From Moniliophthora roreri (Eukaryota; Basidiomycota; Agaricomycetes; Agaricales; Marasmiaceae): a stretch of DNA of 64,000 nt. Below the pieces are notes generated by a model that ran no database searches, was not told where the DNA came from, and saw nothing but the letters and a program-made list of their open reading frames with translations. Location: the NCBI GenBank assembly GCA_001466705.2, contig LATX02000188.1, positions 62,001 through 126,000 on the forward strand, given 5' to 3'. A program made the translations under genes and the position numbers. Shown here piece after piece: positions 21,342-32,278 of the stretch; position 1 is the stretch's first letter; each line of letters begins with the position of its first letter.

Positions 21342-22531
21342 ATGGCATCAGCCAGCTCTGTCACCACTTCTCAGCCCCAAACTGTGGCCACAACTACTGC
21401 AAGAGGTGGGAAAACCCATTGGTCTAGTGATAATAATTGTACACTCATTGTGTCCCTTACTGAGGCTATGCATGCTGGATTTCAGACTAATAATGGTGGA
21501 TTCCACACTGATGCCTATCAGGAAGCTGCTGAACAGATTGAAGCAGAGACTGCTTTTTTGGATGAAAGTGAGAGGCTTGGTATTCCAAAGACTCTTGAGT
21601 CATGCAAAACTTGGTTCACCACAGTGAGTTTTTACCTTAGTGATAGTAACATGTGAACTGATTATCCTTTTTTTGTCAGCTGAAGAAAGAGTACTGGGAC
21701 ATCAAGCACTTGCCATCACTGAGTGGTTTTGGCTTTGATCCCATCAAGCATGTCATTACTGCTCCTGAGTCAGTCTGGACAGCACTTATCAAGGTATATT
21801 TGATATTTTATCATCTTCAGGTACTAACAACTCTTTTATAGTCTAATCTCAAGTTTAACAAGTGGCAGAAGAAGCCTTTCCCACTCTATGATGAAATGGC
21901 AGCTTTGGTTGGTGGTCATGTTGCCACTGGAGCTACTGCCTTCTATCCTGCTGCACCAGGTCCTCCAGCACCTTCTACTGCTGCTGCTGTCTCCTCTACA
22001 GTAGCAACTGGTAGCAGCAATGGTAATAATGGTGATGATAAGCAAGACACTGAGGATGAAGGTCAGATAGGTTCTCCTGCTCTATATGATAGATATGATG
22101 GACATGAAGCTGACCATCTACTTATGTGTAGAATACATCCTCATCTCAAGGCTCACAGCCCTTGCCCTCAACACCCCCTCCAGTGGCTACACCTTTGTCC
22201 AACTTCTGGCAATTCTTCTGAGCACCCTGCCAAACGTGCTCATGGTTGCAAACCAACTCAGAGTGATACTAGCTTTGAGCTTGCTGATGCTGTTTGTGAT
22301 CTTGCATGTAGTGCTCTTGGAGATGTGCCAGATGTTGGATTGAGAACCCCAACTCACAAAACAAAAGCTATATGTGCCCTTGAGGATGATGGAGGGCTTT
22401 CAGACCACTCCATGACCAAAGCTTTTCAACTGATTAGCCAAGAAGTTGCTGTTGCTGATACCTATCTTGCTATTGATAATATTACCTGCCATACTTGTTA
22501 TATTGAAGCTGAACTTGACAGACTTGATTAA
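21342..22531 (+). CDS. Myb/SANT-like DNA-binding protein of a Harbinger-type transposon
   Basis: Join 21342-21623, 21680-21793, 21842-22531 gives 361 residues without a stop. Both introns are GT-AG: GTGAGT...TTTTGTCAG (56 nt) and GTATAT...TTTATAG (48 nt). The N-terminal domain carries the spaced tryptophans and motifs of the Myb/SANT-like (Myb_DNA-bind_3) family: THWSSDNNCTLIVSL, KTLESCKTWFTT, LKKEYWDIKHLPSLSGFGFD, VTAPESVWTALIK with an Ile before it, and KKPFPLYDEMAALVGG. The C-terminal half is low complexity (Ala/Pro/Ser, then Gly/Asn/Asp), with a cluster VCDLACSALGDV near the end. In PIF/Harbinger elements such a protein works with the transposase, in transposon-end binding and nuclear entry. 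It is the only intact multi-exon gene I see here. It could also be a domesticated gene. Start chosen as the first ATG upstream of the domain. Confidence 0.8.
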
Positions 22532-22879
22532 ACACTCTTTCAATTTCATCTCTTCTTTTACTTATACACTCCTTATAATCTTCATGTTTCTAGTTATTCC
22601 TACTTACAATACTATCATCTTGTCAACAGCCTTAGTTATTAATGTGAAGAATCTTTTTTCTGATTCAAATGTGTGATTTAGTTGTAAATATCCACTTCTA
22701 TGTCATCATTGCCATGTTCCTCCAGGTTATGCCTGATACTGCTCCCATAGTTCCTGTGCAATGCCATCACGAAGTGCACTTGCCTGAGTCTGTTCAGCAG
22801 CACTAACATAGTAGCTTCTGTACTCCTGTGAAATAGGATCATCTTCACCATTGTCATTTAGTGAAGAGTTTCTGCCTTG
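22532..22879 (-). pseudogene. C-terminal remnant of a Harbinger-type transposase
   Basis: From about 22870 downwards the reverse strand reads SLNDNGEDDPISQEYRSYY then SAAEQTQASALRDGIAQELW and a stop. The acid-rich spacer followed by an Ala/Arg helix ending in IA..LW resembles the tail of mushroom PIF/Harbinger transposases. The catalytic part would lie beyond 22880 but has been replaced by an LTR. Only about 50 codons remain, so the call rests on position next to the Myb/SANT-like gene and on this tail. 22532-22690 shows no feature. Confidence 0.45.
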
Positions 22880-23124
22880 TATGAACATTTGAAATCAAAA
22901 ATGCATAACTCAGTGAGTTGAGCACTTTGATGTTCAACTGAACATACTGGATGATCTAGAGATGCTATAAGATAACTGTAGGTGCAGAATTGAAGGGGAA
23001 CATAAAGAGAATATATGTACAACACTCCAAACACTGTACCTCATCACAACAACTCGAAATGAAGCAACTAAGTACACCACTCTAGTATAGTAAGGTAATT
23101 AGGAAAACAGATGTTCCCCTTACA
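22880..23124 (-). repeat. LTR-B, 5' third only, reverse
   Basis: From TGTAAGGGGAACATCTG (23124) down to ...TTTGATTTCAAATGTTC (22880), about 245 of 718 bases. It carries the usual TATATTCTCTTTAT and CTATACTAGAG blocks. It abuts the gag of element B1 on one side and the truncated Harbinger element on the other. Confidence 0.85.
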
Positions 23125-23965
23125 GTAGTACTAAATGAGGAACTTGTACAAGGGAGTGCTGTTGATCTATATGGGATAGTGGATTTCAATGCTGCAACCT
23201 GAGAGTGAAATGCAGCAGTCTCCACATCATTCTTATACAGAATGTGTGCACATTCTACCCAACCATTGAAGTCATCATTAGCAGGGCAAGGGTGCAATGT
23301 TCCAATGCAAGTAGCAATAGAGGGCTTGAGACCAGCACAAAACTGTTCTACCTTGACAAGATCATCGGCATAACCCAATTCATAGATGAGGTGCATGAAT
23401 TCATCTGTATACTCATCAAGGGTACAGTTCTTCATGAAATATGCATTGGTGTTGAGGCATGATCATGCTAGAGCTGGTGCATCCAAAACTGTGAAACAGG
23501 TGCGAAATTCTGTCAAGAAACCATCCCAAGTACCCCAATCACTGTTGGAACCAATGATCTGTTCAGTACACATAGTGGCCCAGGCTGCAGCATCTCCCTT
23601 GGTCATGTAACTGAACACCCATATGATCTTCTGAGTGTCAGACTGGAAACCTCCATGTGCCTGGATGTAGAGTTGACAGGCAGTGATGAAAGCTCTCCCT
23701 TTGGTGTGGTCTCCATCAAACTCAGGAGGAGGGGCAAGCTTTGGAGGCTTCCTAACAGCAGGGTCTAATATAGGAGTGGTAGCAGGACCAAGAGGTGGGA
23801 CAGGTGGTGGTGGAGCTGGTGGTGAGGAAGGTGGTGGTTTGACGAAGTTTTGAGCTGTTCCATGGCTGATAATAGCGCTTCCAGCGCATTCTGTGTGGGT
23901 GTGTGACGCTCTTGTGACAGCTTCAACTCTAGTTCAATCTGGGACAACCTATCTCCAGAATCCAT
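23125..23965 (-). pseudogene. Gag of family B element B1
   Basis: Starts MDSGDRLSQIELELKLSQER (23965), then a Pro-rich stretch, a frame change near 23850, KPPKLAPPPEFDGDHTKG, FITACQLYIQAHGG, ADAAAWATMC-like text, WDGFLTEFRTCFTVLD, then NCTLDEYTDEFMHLIYELGY and VEQFCAGLKPSIATCIG. This is the retrotransposon gag core. The zinc knuckle and all of pol are missing: after the core, an LTR fragment follows. The 5' LTR lies at 24068-24788, with a leader of about 100 bases before the ATG. Confidence 0.8.
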
Positions 23966-24067
23966 CTGTGACTGGCTCCAAAGGCAATAGTGGTGACAAG
24001 AATAGTGGTGTGAGAGTTGGAAAGTGAAAACTTGGAAATGAGGTTCAGTAGCTCAGTGGCAACCAGC

Positions 24068-24788
24068 TAACCTCTGGAGGCTATCACACAAGCCTAGCAG
24101 TGGGGGATCCAAAGAGAAAAAAGGCTAAAAGGATTCTACTGCCATTGTTACAGTATATATGACAGAGTATTAGGGGGGTCTTGACTCACATGATCTAAAC
24201 TACATCATATATGATGACGTCTCAAGAAGGTGTGAGAACTATGACATATCTAAGCACCAGAGCACTAAAATCTGTGTCTAAACAATAGAAGAACATATAA
24301 CAATGAAGCTATAACATATAAAAACATCGCAGCATGTATAGTAGAACAGTAGAAGGATATACAAAGTGAAACTCACAAAGTGCTGCAAATGAGCTGATAA
24401 GACTTGCACCGAAAAATAGATAGATATTACGCGATAATGGATGGACAGAGGGACCTGCAGCGTTGGGGATAAGGTTTTCGATAGTGCAGAATGCACTGCA
24501 ATGCACCATTACATTAAGCCCATGGTCCAACAGGTAACGCGCTATGAACATTTGAAATCAAAAGTGCATAACTCAGTGAGTTGAGCACTTTGATGTTCCA
24601 CTGAACATACTGAATGATCTAGAGATGCTATAAGATAACCATAGGTGCAGAATTGAAGGGGAATATAAAGAGAATATATGTACGACACTCCGGACACTGT
24701 ACCTCATCACAACAACTTGTTAATAGAGCAACTAAGTGCACTACTCTAGTATAGTAAGGTAATAAGGAAAACAGATGTTCCCCTTACA
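24068..24788 (-). repeat. LTR-B, 5' LTR of element B1, reverse
   Basis: Nearly full length, from TGTAAGGGGAACATCTG (24788) to CTCCAGAGGTTA (24068); the last few bases (TG..TTACA end) are lost. Some changes against other copies are C to T. It is followed on the forward side directly by forward-strand pol of the same family. Confidence 0.88.
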
Positions 24789-26411
24789 TCTTTGTACCTC
24801 TCCCACTTTGACTTTACCCTCCATCATAGGCCAGGCCGCTCTATGGGCAAACTAGATGCACTCTCTAGAAGAGCTGATCATGGCAAGGGTGAACATGATA
24901 ATGAAGACATTTGTGCTCTGGAGGCTATTAAGGTAGAGGGTGAAGAAAGAGACATTCTGTGTGATATCTGCAACAGCATGAACAGTGGAGACCTGGAGGA
25001 ACCTATTGCTAAAGCTGCTGCAGAGTGCAGAGTGGGATCAGGAGAATGGTTTGTTTGTCTTCAGAGGCAAGATCTATATACCCAAAGACAAGGATCTCTG
25101 TCATTGTATTGTGGAGCAACACCATGATTCCCATGTAGCAGGACATCCTGGAAGGTTCAAGACACTGGAACTTGTCTCTTGTAATTACTGGTGGCCACAG
25201 ATGAGCAGGTACATTGGCCAGTACACCAGGACATGCCAACCATGCATTAGAACAAAGATCCAGTGTTACAAACCTGTTGGTGGACTGTATCCCACTCCTA
25301 CTGCTCCTGAGTGCTGGCATACTGTGTCTGTTGACTTTATAGTTGAGTTGCCAGAAGCTCTATCAATGCAGAAGGTGCTGCAAGGCTGTATCTCAAAGAA
25401 GTGTGGAAACACCATGGACTCCCTGTGAACATGATTTCAGACAGAGGCACACAGTTTGTAGCTGAATTTTCTAGAGAGCTCTACCGCCTTCTTGGGATCA
25501 AGTTAGCTGCATCCACAGCATATCACTCTCAGACTGAAGGCCAAACTGAATGCCTTAACCAGGAGTTGGAGGAATACTTACATCTATTTGTCTCACATCA
25601 TCAGGATGACTGGGATGAACTTCTACCATTGGCAGAGTTTTCCTACAACAATCACATCCACTCCTCTACTCAACAAACTCCATTTATGCTGGATACTGGG
25701 TGCAATCCGTGAATGGGATTTGAACCCAATCAACCACCATCTGAGGCTGAAAGTGTCAACCAGTTCAAACAACAAATGCAGGCTGGATTGGAAGAAGCTA
25801 AGGCAGCTCTGGACAAAGCTGAGCAGGAATACACCCAATACTACAACAGATGTCATGTCCCTGCACTAGAGTTCAAGCCAGGAGACAAGGTATGGCTGGA
25901 TGCCTCTGACATTCAGACAGATCAACCCTCCAAGAAGCTTGCAAACTGCAACCTGAGTCCATTTGTTGTTGAATGCTGTGTTGGATTTGGAGCAGACAAA
26001 CTGAAGTTGCCAACTACTATGAAATGACTGCACCCAGTGTTCACAGTTGTCAAACTCACTGCACACACACCAGATCCTATCCCTGGATGTGCACCAAAGC
26101 CACCTCCTGCACCTGTGGTAATTGAAGGAGAAAAGTACTACAAGATTGAAACCATCATTGATCCAAAGTACAGATTGCAGAGTCTTTTGTACTTGTGCAT
26201 GTTTGACGGGTATAGAGCACTAGAGTAGGTTGGGTTAGATATGATGACTTAAATGATGCTCAAGAGAAACTAGATGACTTCTATCATCATGTACCTGGTG
26301 CACCTTGACGGGTTGTGCAGGCAATCTTCACATTCCATTCCATTCTAGAAAAGCTGAACAGACCAGCAATTGGCATGAGTGACAAAGTGCACACCACTCT
26401 CTAGAAGGGGG
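24789..26411 (+). pseudogene. Family B pol 3' part: RNase H end, integrase, chromodomain (B2)
   Basis: Begins in the RNase H tail ([29 protein letters not shown]), then the integrase zinc-binding domain (HHDSHVAGHPGRFKT...CQPCIRTK), catalytic core with [26 protein letters not shown] and [12 protein letters not shown], the GPF/Y-like region FKPGDKVWLDASDIQTDQPS, and a chromodomain (EKYYKIETIIDPKYR...YLCMFDGY, 26120-26220). The first catalytic block is shortened: VVD...[14 protein letters not shown], present at 31100-31145, is absent, so about 90 bases are deleted. Frames change near 25430, 25713 and 26030. A polypurine tract AGAAGGGGGGTAA (26403-26415) ends it. The element is a chromovirus-type Ty3/gypsy. 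Confidence 0.85.
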
Positions 26412-26415
26412 GTAA

Positions 26416-26877
26416 TGTAAGGAATATTTGTTTTCCTAATTACCTTACTATACTAGAGTAGTGATCTTATGGCATCTCTAGATCATCCACTATACTCAGT
26501 TGAACATCAAAGTGCTCAACTCACCCAGTTATGCATTCTGGATTTCAAATGCTCGTAGCACGTTACCTGTTGGACCATGGGCTTAATGGTGGATTCCAGT
26601 GCATTCTGCACTATCGAAAACCTTATCCCCAACGCCGCAGGTCTCTATATCGTTATTGCATAATCTTCATTTTTCGGTGCAAGTCTTATCAGCCCACTTG
26701 CAGCACTTTGTGAGTTTCACTTTGTATACCCTTTTACTATTCTACTATACATCCTGCGATGTTTTATATGTTTTAGCTTGATTGTTATATGTTCTTCTAC
26801 TGTTTAGTAGACATGCATTTTAGTGCTCTGGCACTTAGATATGTCATGGTTCCCATGCCTTCTTGAGACATCATCAT
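26416..26877 (+). repeat. LTR-B, 3' LTR of element B2, internally deleted and cut
   Basis: Starts TGTAAGGAATATTTG right after the polypurine tract. About 125 bases between GAGTAGTG and ATCTTATGGCATC are missing compared with other copies, and the copy stops at GAGACATCATCAT, where the next LTR begins. Confidence 0.85.
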
Positions 26878-27595
26878 TGTAAGGGGAACATCTGTTTTCC
26901 TTATTACCTTACTATACTAGAGTAGTGCACTTAGTTGCTCTATTACAAGTTGTTGTGATGGGGTACAGTGTCCGGAGTGTTGTACATATATTCTCTTTAT
27001 ATTTCCCTTCAATTCTCCACCTACAGTTATCTTATAGCATCTCTAGATCATCTAGTATGTTCAGTTGAACATCAAAGTGCTCAACTCACCGAGTTATGCA
27101 TTTTCGATTTCAAACGTTTGTAGCGCGTTACCCGTTGGACCATGGGCTTAATAGTGGCTTCCAGTGCATTCTGCACTATCGAAAACCTTATCCCCAACGC
27201 GGCAAGTCCCTACGTCCATCCGTTATCGCGTAATATCTATTTTTCGGTGCAAGTCTTATCAGCTCATTTGCAGCACTTTGTGAGTTTCACTTTGTATATC
27301 CTTCTACTGTTCTACTATACATGCTGCGATGTTTTTATATGTTATAGCTTCATTGTTATATGTTCCTCTACTGTTTAGACACAGATTTTTAGCGCTCTGG
27401 TGCTTAGATATGTCATAGTTCTCACACCTTCTTGAGATGTCATCATATATGATGTAGTTTAGATCATGTGAGTCAAGACCCCCCTAATACTCTGTCATAT
27501 ATACTGTAACAATGGCAGTAGAATCCTTTTAGCCTTTTCTCTTTGGATCCCCCACTGCTAGGCTTGTGTGATAGCCTCCAGAGGTTGCCCTTACA
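26878..27595 (+). repeat. LTR-B, full-length reference copy (718 bp)
   Basis: TGTAAGGGGAACATC...GAGGTTGCCCTTACA, with a TGTAAG/CTTACA inverted end. It serves here as the family reference. Flanking pentamers (ATCAT, GTAGA) do not match, so no target duplication is visible. Confidence 0.9.
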
Positions 27596-28086
27596 GTAGA
27601 AAAGGCTAAACTCCGAGTTACCANGTTGGACCGTGGGCTTAATGGTGGATTCCAGTGCATTCTGCACTATCGAAAACCTTATCCCCAACGCGGCAAGTCC
27701 CTACGTCCATCCGTTATCGCGTAATATCTATTTTTCGGTGCAAGTCTTATCAGCTCATTTGCAGCACTTTGTGAGTTTCACTTTGTATATCCTTCTACTG
27801 TTCTACTATACATGCTGCGATGTTTTTATATGTTATAGCTTCATTGTTATATGTTCCTCTACTGTTTAGACACAGATTTTTAGCGCTCTGGTGCTTAGAT
27901 ATGTCATAGTTCTCACACCTTCTTGAGATGTCATCATATATGATGTAGTTTAGATCATGTGAGTCAAGACCCCCCTAATACTCTGTCATATATACTGTAA
28001 CAATGGCAGTAGAATCCTTTTAGCCTTTTCTCTTTGGATCCCCCACTGCTAGGCTTGTGTGATAGCCTCCAGAGGTTGCTCTTACA
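27596..28086 (+). repeat. LTR-B 3' two thirds, near-identical to the preceding LTR, after an N
   Basis: 27625-28086 repeats 27137-27595 almost exactly (differences within the first 30 bases, for example ATAGTGGCTT against ATGGTGGATT, and CCC against CTC near the end). The N at 27624 sits at the joint. The 28 bases before it (GTAGAAAAGGCTAAAC...) look like scrambled LTR pieces. A collapsed or wrongly joined repeat is likely. Confidence 0.85.
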
Positions 28087-29133
28087 ATTGTTGACCAAAT
28101 CCATTGTCAGTTTCTAAAGGCACAGAAGGCATTTGAGAAAAAGATTGCAGAGTATGTCTCTCCATGTGTGGCACAATAATTTCACAACCATATCTCCATC
28201 CATGCAAAGCAGCCATTGTCGTTCCTTGTAACATAGGCTCAGAGCATACAAAAATCATCCCAGGTTTCAATATGTGATGTAACTGGCATATAGTCAATGA
28301 TTTGTAACAATGGTGGTTTGTTCTGTTGTCTGTCCAGACACAGCTGTTTCTTTTACATTGAGATGAGTGAGGAACCACCTTCTCCAAAGTTCATACAATT
28401 GTATAACAATCATTGTACAACTGGAGAGGAATGCTTCCAGGGTCATGAAAATGTTGCTGAAGGACATTGAGAGACATGTCATGGTAAGTTTGTGCTTCCT
28501 TCTCACTATGTTGCCCAAGATTAAGTATTGGAGGTGTGTAGTGGAAGGTCATATAGATAGCTGGTAGCTTTCTCAAGATTGACATCAGGGCCAATATAGG
28601 CCTTGAGCATGCTGACCTCATGAGACATAACTGCTTTTATGGATGAGGACAGACATTCAAACATTGACACTGATTCAGAAATGGGTTCAGCAACTGTTGA
28701 CACTGCTTGAGGAACCATTAATGCTGATTCAGGAATGGAATCAATGACCATTAACACCAATTCAGGAATGGGTTTAGCAACCATCAATGCCAATTCAGGA
28801 GTGTGTTCAGCAACTGTCAGTGCTGTTTGAGGAACCATTGATGCTGATTCAGAAATAGATTCAGCAATTGGATCCATTGAGATAGTGCTCTTCCTCCAGA
28901 GTCTGACTAGCAAGTGCGCTGACCAACAATAAAGGGTCATGGTTGACCATGGCAGTGTACTTTGAATGGGAACATGGACCCACATACACCTCACCTCTTA
29001 TACCATCTGGTATGAAGGAACTGGCTAACTTGGACAGAATCTTGTAAAGGACAAAGATGCCCCAGGGATCAAGGTGTGCATATCTGGCAGGTCCTCTTCG
29101 TAGCCAGTCTATAAAAATCCTCTCCAACTCCAT
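28087..29133 (-). pseudogene. Unrecognised hypothetical gene with 11-residue repeats
   Basis: From 29133 downwards: MELERIFIDWLRRGPARYAH, DPWGIFVLYKILSKLASSF, GEVYVGPCSHSKYTAMV, then a repetitive stretch (28870-28660) of 33-bp units, each reading roughly IPESALMVPQAVS/TVAEPI, then SIKAVMSHEVSMLKAYIGPD. A further part at 28390-28090 reads VPHSSQCKRNSCVWTD and CSEPMLQGTTMAALHGW. Frames shift between parts. I do not recognise the family. The region sits between LTR-B pieces, so it may be cargo or captured host DNA. Confidence 0.4.
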
Positions 29134-29281
29134 TGAAACATGTTACATGTGCAGTCAGCACAGACATTATGGACAAAGCAAGCATGTTAGGTAAGTAAGA
29201 CCTTCTGGAATGTACTCAAAGTCAAGGGGAAGTAGAAATGGGGGGTTTTAGGTAATCAGGAAAACAAATGTTCCCCTTACA
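29134..29281 (-). repeat. Unassigned DNA ending in the first 31 bases of a reverse LTR-B
   Basis: 29251-29281 is the LTR-B start in reverse (TGTAAGGGGAACATTTG...), cut after 31 bases. Forward pol of family B begins at 29282. The 117 bases before it are unassigned. Confidence 0.75.
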
Positions 29282-31757
29282 GTATCCTCTATTACCTAAT
29301 GATGAGCAGAAAGAACTAGACTCCTTTCTCCAGGAAGGACTTGCATCTTGTTGTATTTGTCTCTCAAAGTCTCCCATTGGTGCACTAGTCTTCTTTATCA
29401 AGAAGAAGGATGGCAAGCTGCAATTTGTTCAGAATTATTAGCAGCTCAACACCATCACTGTGAAGAACAGGTACCCATTACCTCTGATTGATGAGCTGAT
29501 TAACCAGCTCACAGGTGCCAAGTACTTCACTAAACTGGACATATGATGGAGCTTCAACAACATCTACATCAAGGAAGGTGATGGTTGGAAAGCAGCATTT
29601 CACACTAACCACAGTCTATTTGAACCTCTTGTAATGTACTTTGGGCTTACCAACTCTCCAGCCACATTCCAGACCATGATAAAATGACATCTTTTAGAAC
29701 CTTGTACTGGAAGGTGTTGTTTGTGTCTTTGTGTCTATCTTGATGACATCCTGATCTTTACCAAGACCAAGGAAGAGCATGACTGTGTTTTGGCTCTTGG
29801 CTCTTGCCTTGAAATGCCTCTATAAACACAAGCTATATCTTTGCATTGAAACATGTGAGTTCATCAAGGAGCATATTGAATATCTTAGTGTCATTACCTT
29901 GGATCCTGTCAAGATTGCTAGAGTAGCAGAGTGGCCAATCCTTACTGAGAAGAGTGAAGTTGAGTCTTTCTTTGGATTCACCAACTTCTATTGTAGGTTC
30001 ATTGCAGACTTTTCACACTTTGCACACCCTCTATTCCACTTAACTCACAATGATGTGAAGTGGCAGTGGAGGAAAGCAGAGCATGATGCTTTTAATACCA
30101 TAAAGGGCTTTATCACTTCCACTCCAGTTCTCATCTTACCAGATTCTAGCAAGCCCTATTGTATTGAAGCTGACAGCTCTGACTTTGCCACAGGTGCAGT
30201 TCTGTCTCAACAGTCTGCTAAAGATGGGAAGTAGCATCCAGTTGCATTCTATTCCAAGTCCTTGAATGCAGTGGAGTGCAACTATGAGATACATGACAAG
30301 GAGATGCTAGCAATCATCAGGGCTCTTGAAACTTGGTGCCATTTCCTTGAAGGTAGTCCTCACTCCTTTGAGGTTTGGACAGATCATAAGAACCTGGAGT
30401 ATCTCCATAAGGCTCAGAAGCTGAATTGTCATCAAGCATGCTGGTCTATTGTATCTCTCCCACTTTGACTTTACCCTCCATTATAAGCCAGGCCATTCTA
30501 TAGGCAAACAAGATGCACTCTCTAGAAGAGCTGATCATGGTAAGAGTAAACATGATAATGAAGACATTGTCTTGTTGGATCCCAAGCTCTTTCACATTCG
30601 TGCTCTGGAGGCTATTAAGATAGAGGGTGAAGAAAGAGACATTCTGCGTGATATCTGCAGTAGCATGAACAGTAGAGACCTGGAGGAACCCATTGCTAAG
30701 GCTGCTGCAGAGTTGTGCAAGGACCCCACCCATAGGAGTGTATGGAGTGCAGAGTGGAATCAAGAGAATGGTTTGCTTGTGTTCAGAGGCAAGATCTATG
30801 TCCCCAAAGACAAGGATCTTCATTGTTGTATTATGGAGCAACACCATGATTCCTGTGTAGCAGGACATTCTGGAAGGTTCAAGACACTGGAACTTGTCTC
30901 TTGTAATTACCAGTGGCCACAGATGAGCAGATACATTGGCCAGTATACCAGGACATGCCAACCATGCATTAGAGCCAAGATCCAGTGTCACAAACCTATA
31001 GGTGAACTGCATCCTACTCCTACTGCCCCAGAGTGCTGGCAGTGTCTGTTGACTTTATAGTTGAGTTGCTGGAAGCTCATGGGTTTGATGCTATCATGAA
31101 TGTTGTGGATACTACTGGAAAGCATGCGCATTTTCTGCCAACTCACACTACTATCAATGCAGAAGGTGCTGCAGGGCTGTATCTCAAAGAAGTGTGGAAG
31201 TACCATGGACTCCCTGTGAACATGATTTCAGACAGAGGCACACAGTTTGTAGCTGAATTCACTAGGGAACTCTACCAGCTTCTTGGGATCAAGTTAGCTG
31301 CATCCACAGCATATCACTCTTAGACTGATGGCCAAACTGAATGGGTTAACCAGGAGTTAGAGGAATACCTATGCCTATTTGTCTTACATTGTCAAGATAA
31401 CTGGGATGAACTTCTACTATTGGCAGAATTTTCCTACAATAATCACATCCACTCCTCTACTCAACAAACTCCATTCATACTGGATACCCAATCAACCACC
31501 ATCTGAGGCTGAAAGTGTCAACCAGTTCAAACAACAAATGCAGGCTGGATTGGAAGAAGCTAAGGCAGCTCTGGACAAAGCTGAGCAGGAATACACCCAA
31601 TACTACAACAGATGTTGTGTCCCTGCACCAGAGTTCAAGCCAGAAGACAAGGTATGGCTAGATGCCTCTGACATCCAGACAGATCAACCCTCCAAGAAGC
31701 TTGCAGACCGCAACCTTGGTCTATTTGTTGTTGAACATTGTGTTGGATTTGCACTGG
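29282..31757 (+). pseudogene. Family B pol: RT, RNase H, integrase (B3)
   Basis: RT begins KELDSFLQEGLAS and proceeds through [58 protein letters not shown] and a YLDDILIF active site (29735-29760), then FFGFTNFYCRFIADFSHFA, RNase H ([45 protein letters not shown]), the zinc-binding domain (HHDSCVAGHSGRFKT...CQPCIRAK) and the integrase core ([52 protein letters not shown]), ending in DKVWLDASDIQTDQPSKKLA. About 40 bases are lost before [11 protein letters not shown]. Several frameshifts and stops (TGA near 29545, TAG at 30232 and 31321) make it inactive. The chromodomain and LTR are missing on the right. Confidence 0.88.
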
Positions 31758-31810
31758 GTGCAGCAAAGTGTAAAACATGTGGATTATGTTAATCTTTATG
31801 TTGAATATTC
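31758..31810. other. Junction DNA
   Basis: Short stretch between the cut family B pol and the inverted repeat. No feature seen beyond a TTATGTTAATCTTTATG run that resembles part of the following repeat. Confidence 0.3.
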
Positions 31811-31897
31811 TGTAATTTTTTGTAGAGTAATGCATATGGTTTATGTTAATCTTTTTGTAGTTTTATATTGATAAGTTCACTACAATTTTAATAGTGT
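31811..31897. repeat. 87-bp inverted repeat, left copy
   Basis: Exact reverse complement of 39503-39589 as far as I can read, ending at the N at 31898. The two copies flank the fold-back array and the young gypsy element. Confidence 0.9.
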
Positions 31898-31898
31898 N

Positions 31899-32277
31899 AT
31901 TTATGAAGAATACAGATCCATTGTCAAGAGGTACAGATTCATCTATGAAAGATACAGATTTATTCTCAAGAGGTACAGACTTATCCATGAGGGATACAGA
32001 TTCATTAAGAATACAGATCTATTCTGATATAGATTCATCTATGTCCTTTATAAATGTATCTGTACCTCTTAAGAATAAATCTGTATTCTTTATAGATGAG
32101 TCTGTACCTCTTGAGAATGGATCTGTATCCTTTGAGAATAGATATATCCTTTATGGATGAGTCTGTACCTTTTAGAAATGAATCTGTATCCTTCATAGAT
32201 GAATCCATAAGTCTGTACCTCTTGAGAATAAATCTGTATCTTTCATAGATGAATCTGTACCTCTTGACAATGGATCT
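31899..32277. repeat. Fold-back minisatellite between two Ns
   Basis: About 45-base units containing TATTCTCAAGAGGTACAGA and TCATCTATGAAAGATACAG run forward in the left third, and their reverse complement runs through the right two thirds. The outermost 37 bases on each side (31915-31951 and 32241-32277) are exact reverse complements. Arms stay alignable for over 100 bases towards a centre near 32030-32050. Both ends are Ns, so neighbours are uncertain. Confidence 0.88.
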
Positions 32278-32278
32278 N

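Larger units (their letters stand above)
21081..22880. mobile_element. PIF/Harbinger-type transposon, right end truncated
   Basis: Left end GGCCCCACTTGGGAACCC follows a TTA, the usual target trinucleotide of the superfamily, within an LTR-B. It carries a Myb/SANT-like gene (forward) and, converging on it, the C-terminal end of a transposase-like frame (reverse). At 22880 it is cut by a reverse LTR-B. The right inverted repeat is therefore missing and the transposase is mostly lost. Pyrimidine-rich DNA with four CATTCC-type repeats (21290-21318) lies upstream of the gene. Confidence 0.6.

Noticed and set aside
24045..24060. TAGCTCAGTGG, which resembles a tRNA A box, next to an LTR-B
   Set aside because: No B box at the right distance and no cloverleaf could be drawn, so it is not called a tRNA or SINE.
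32241..32277. Fold-back minisatellite as a CRISPR-like array
   Set aside because: Units are contiguous and inverted, without unique spacers, and the genome is eukaryotic.
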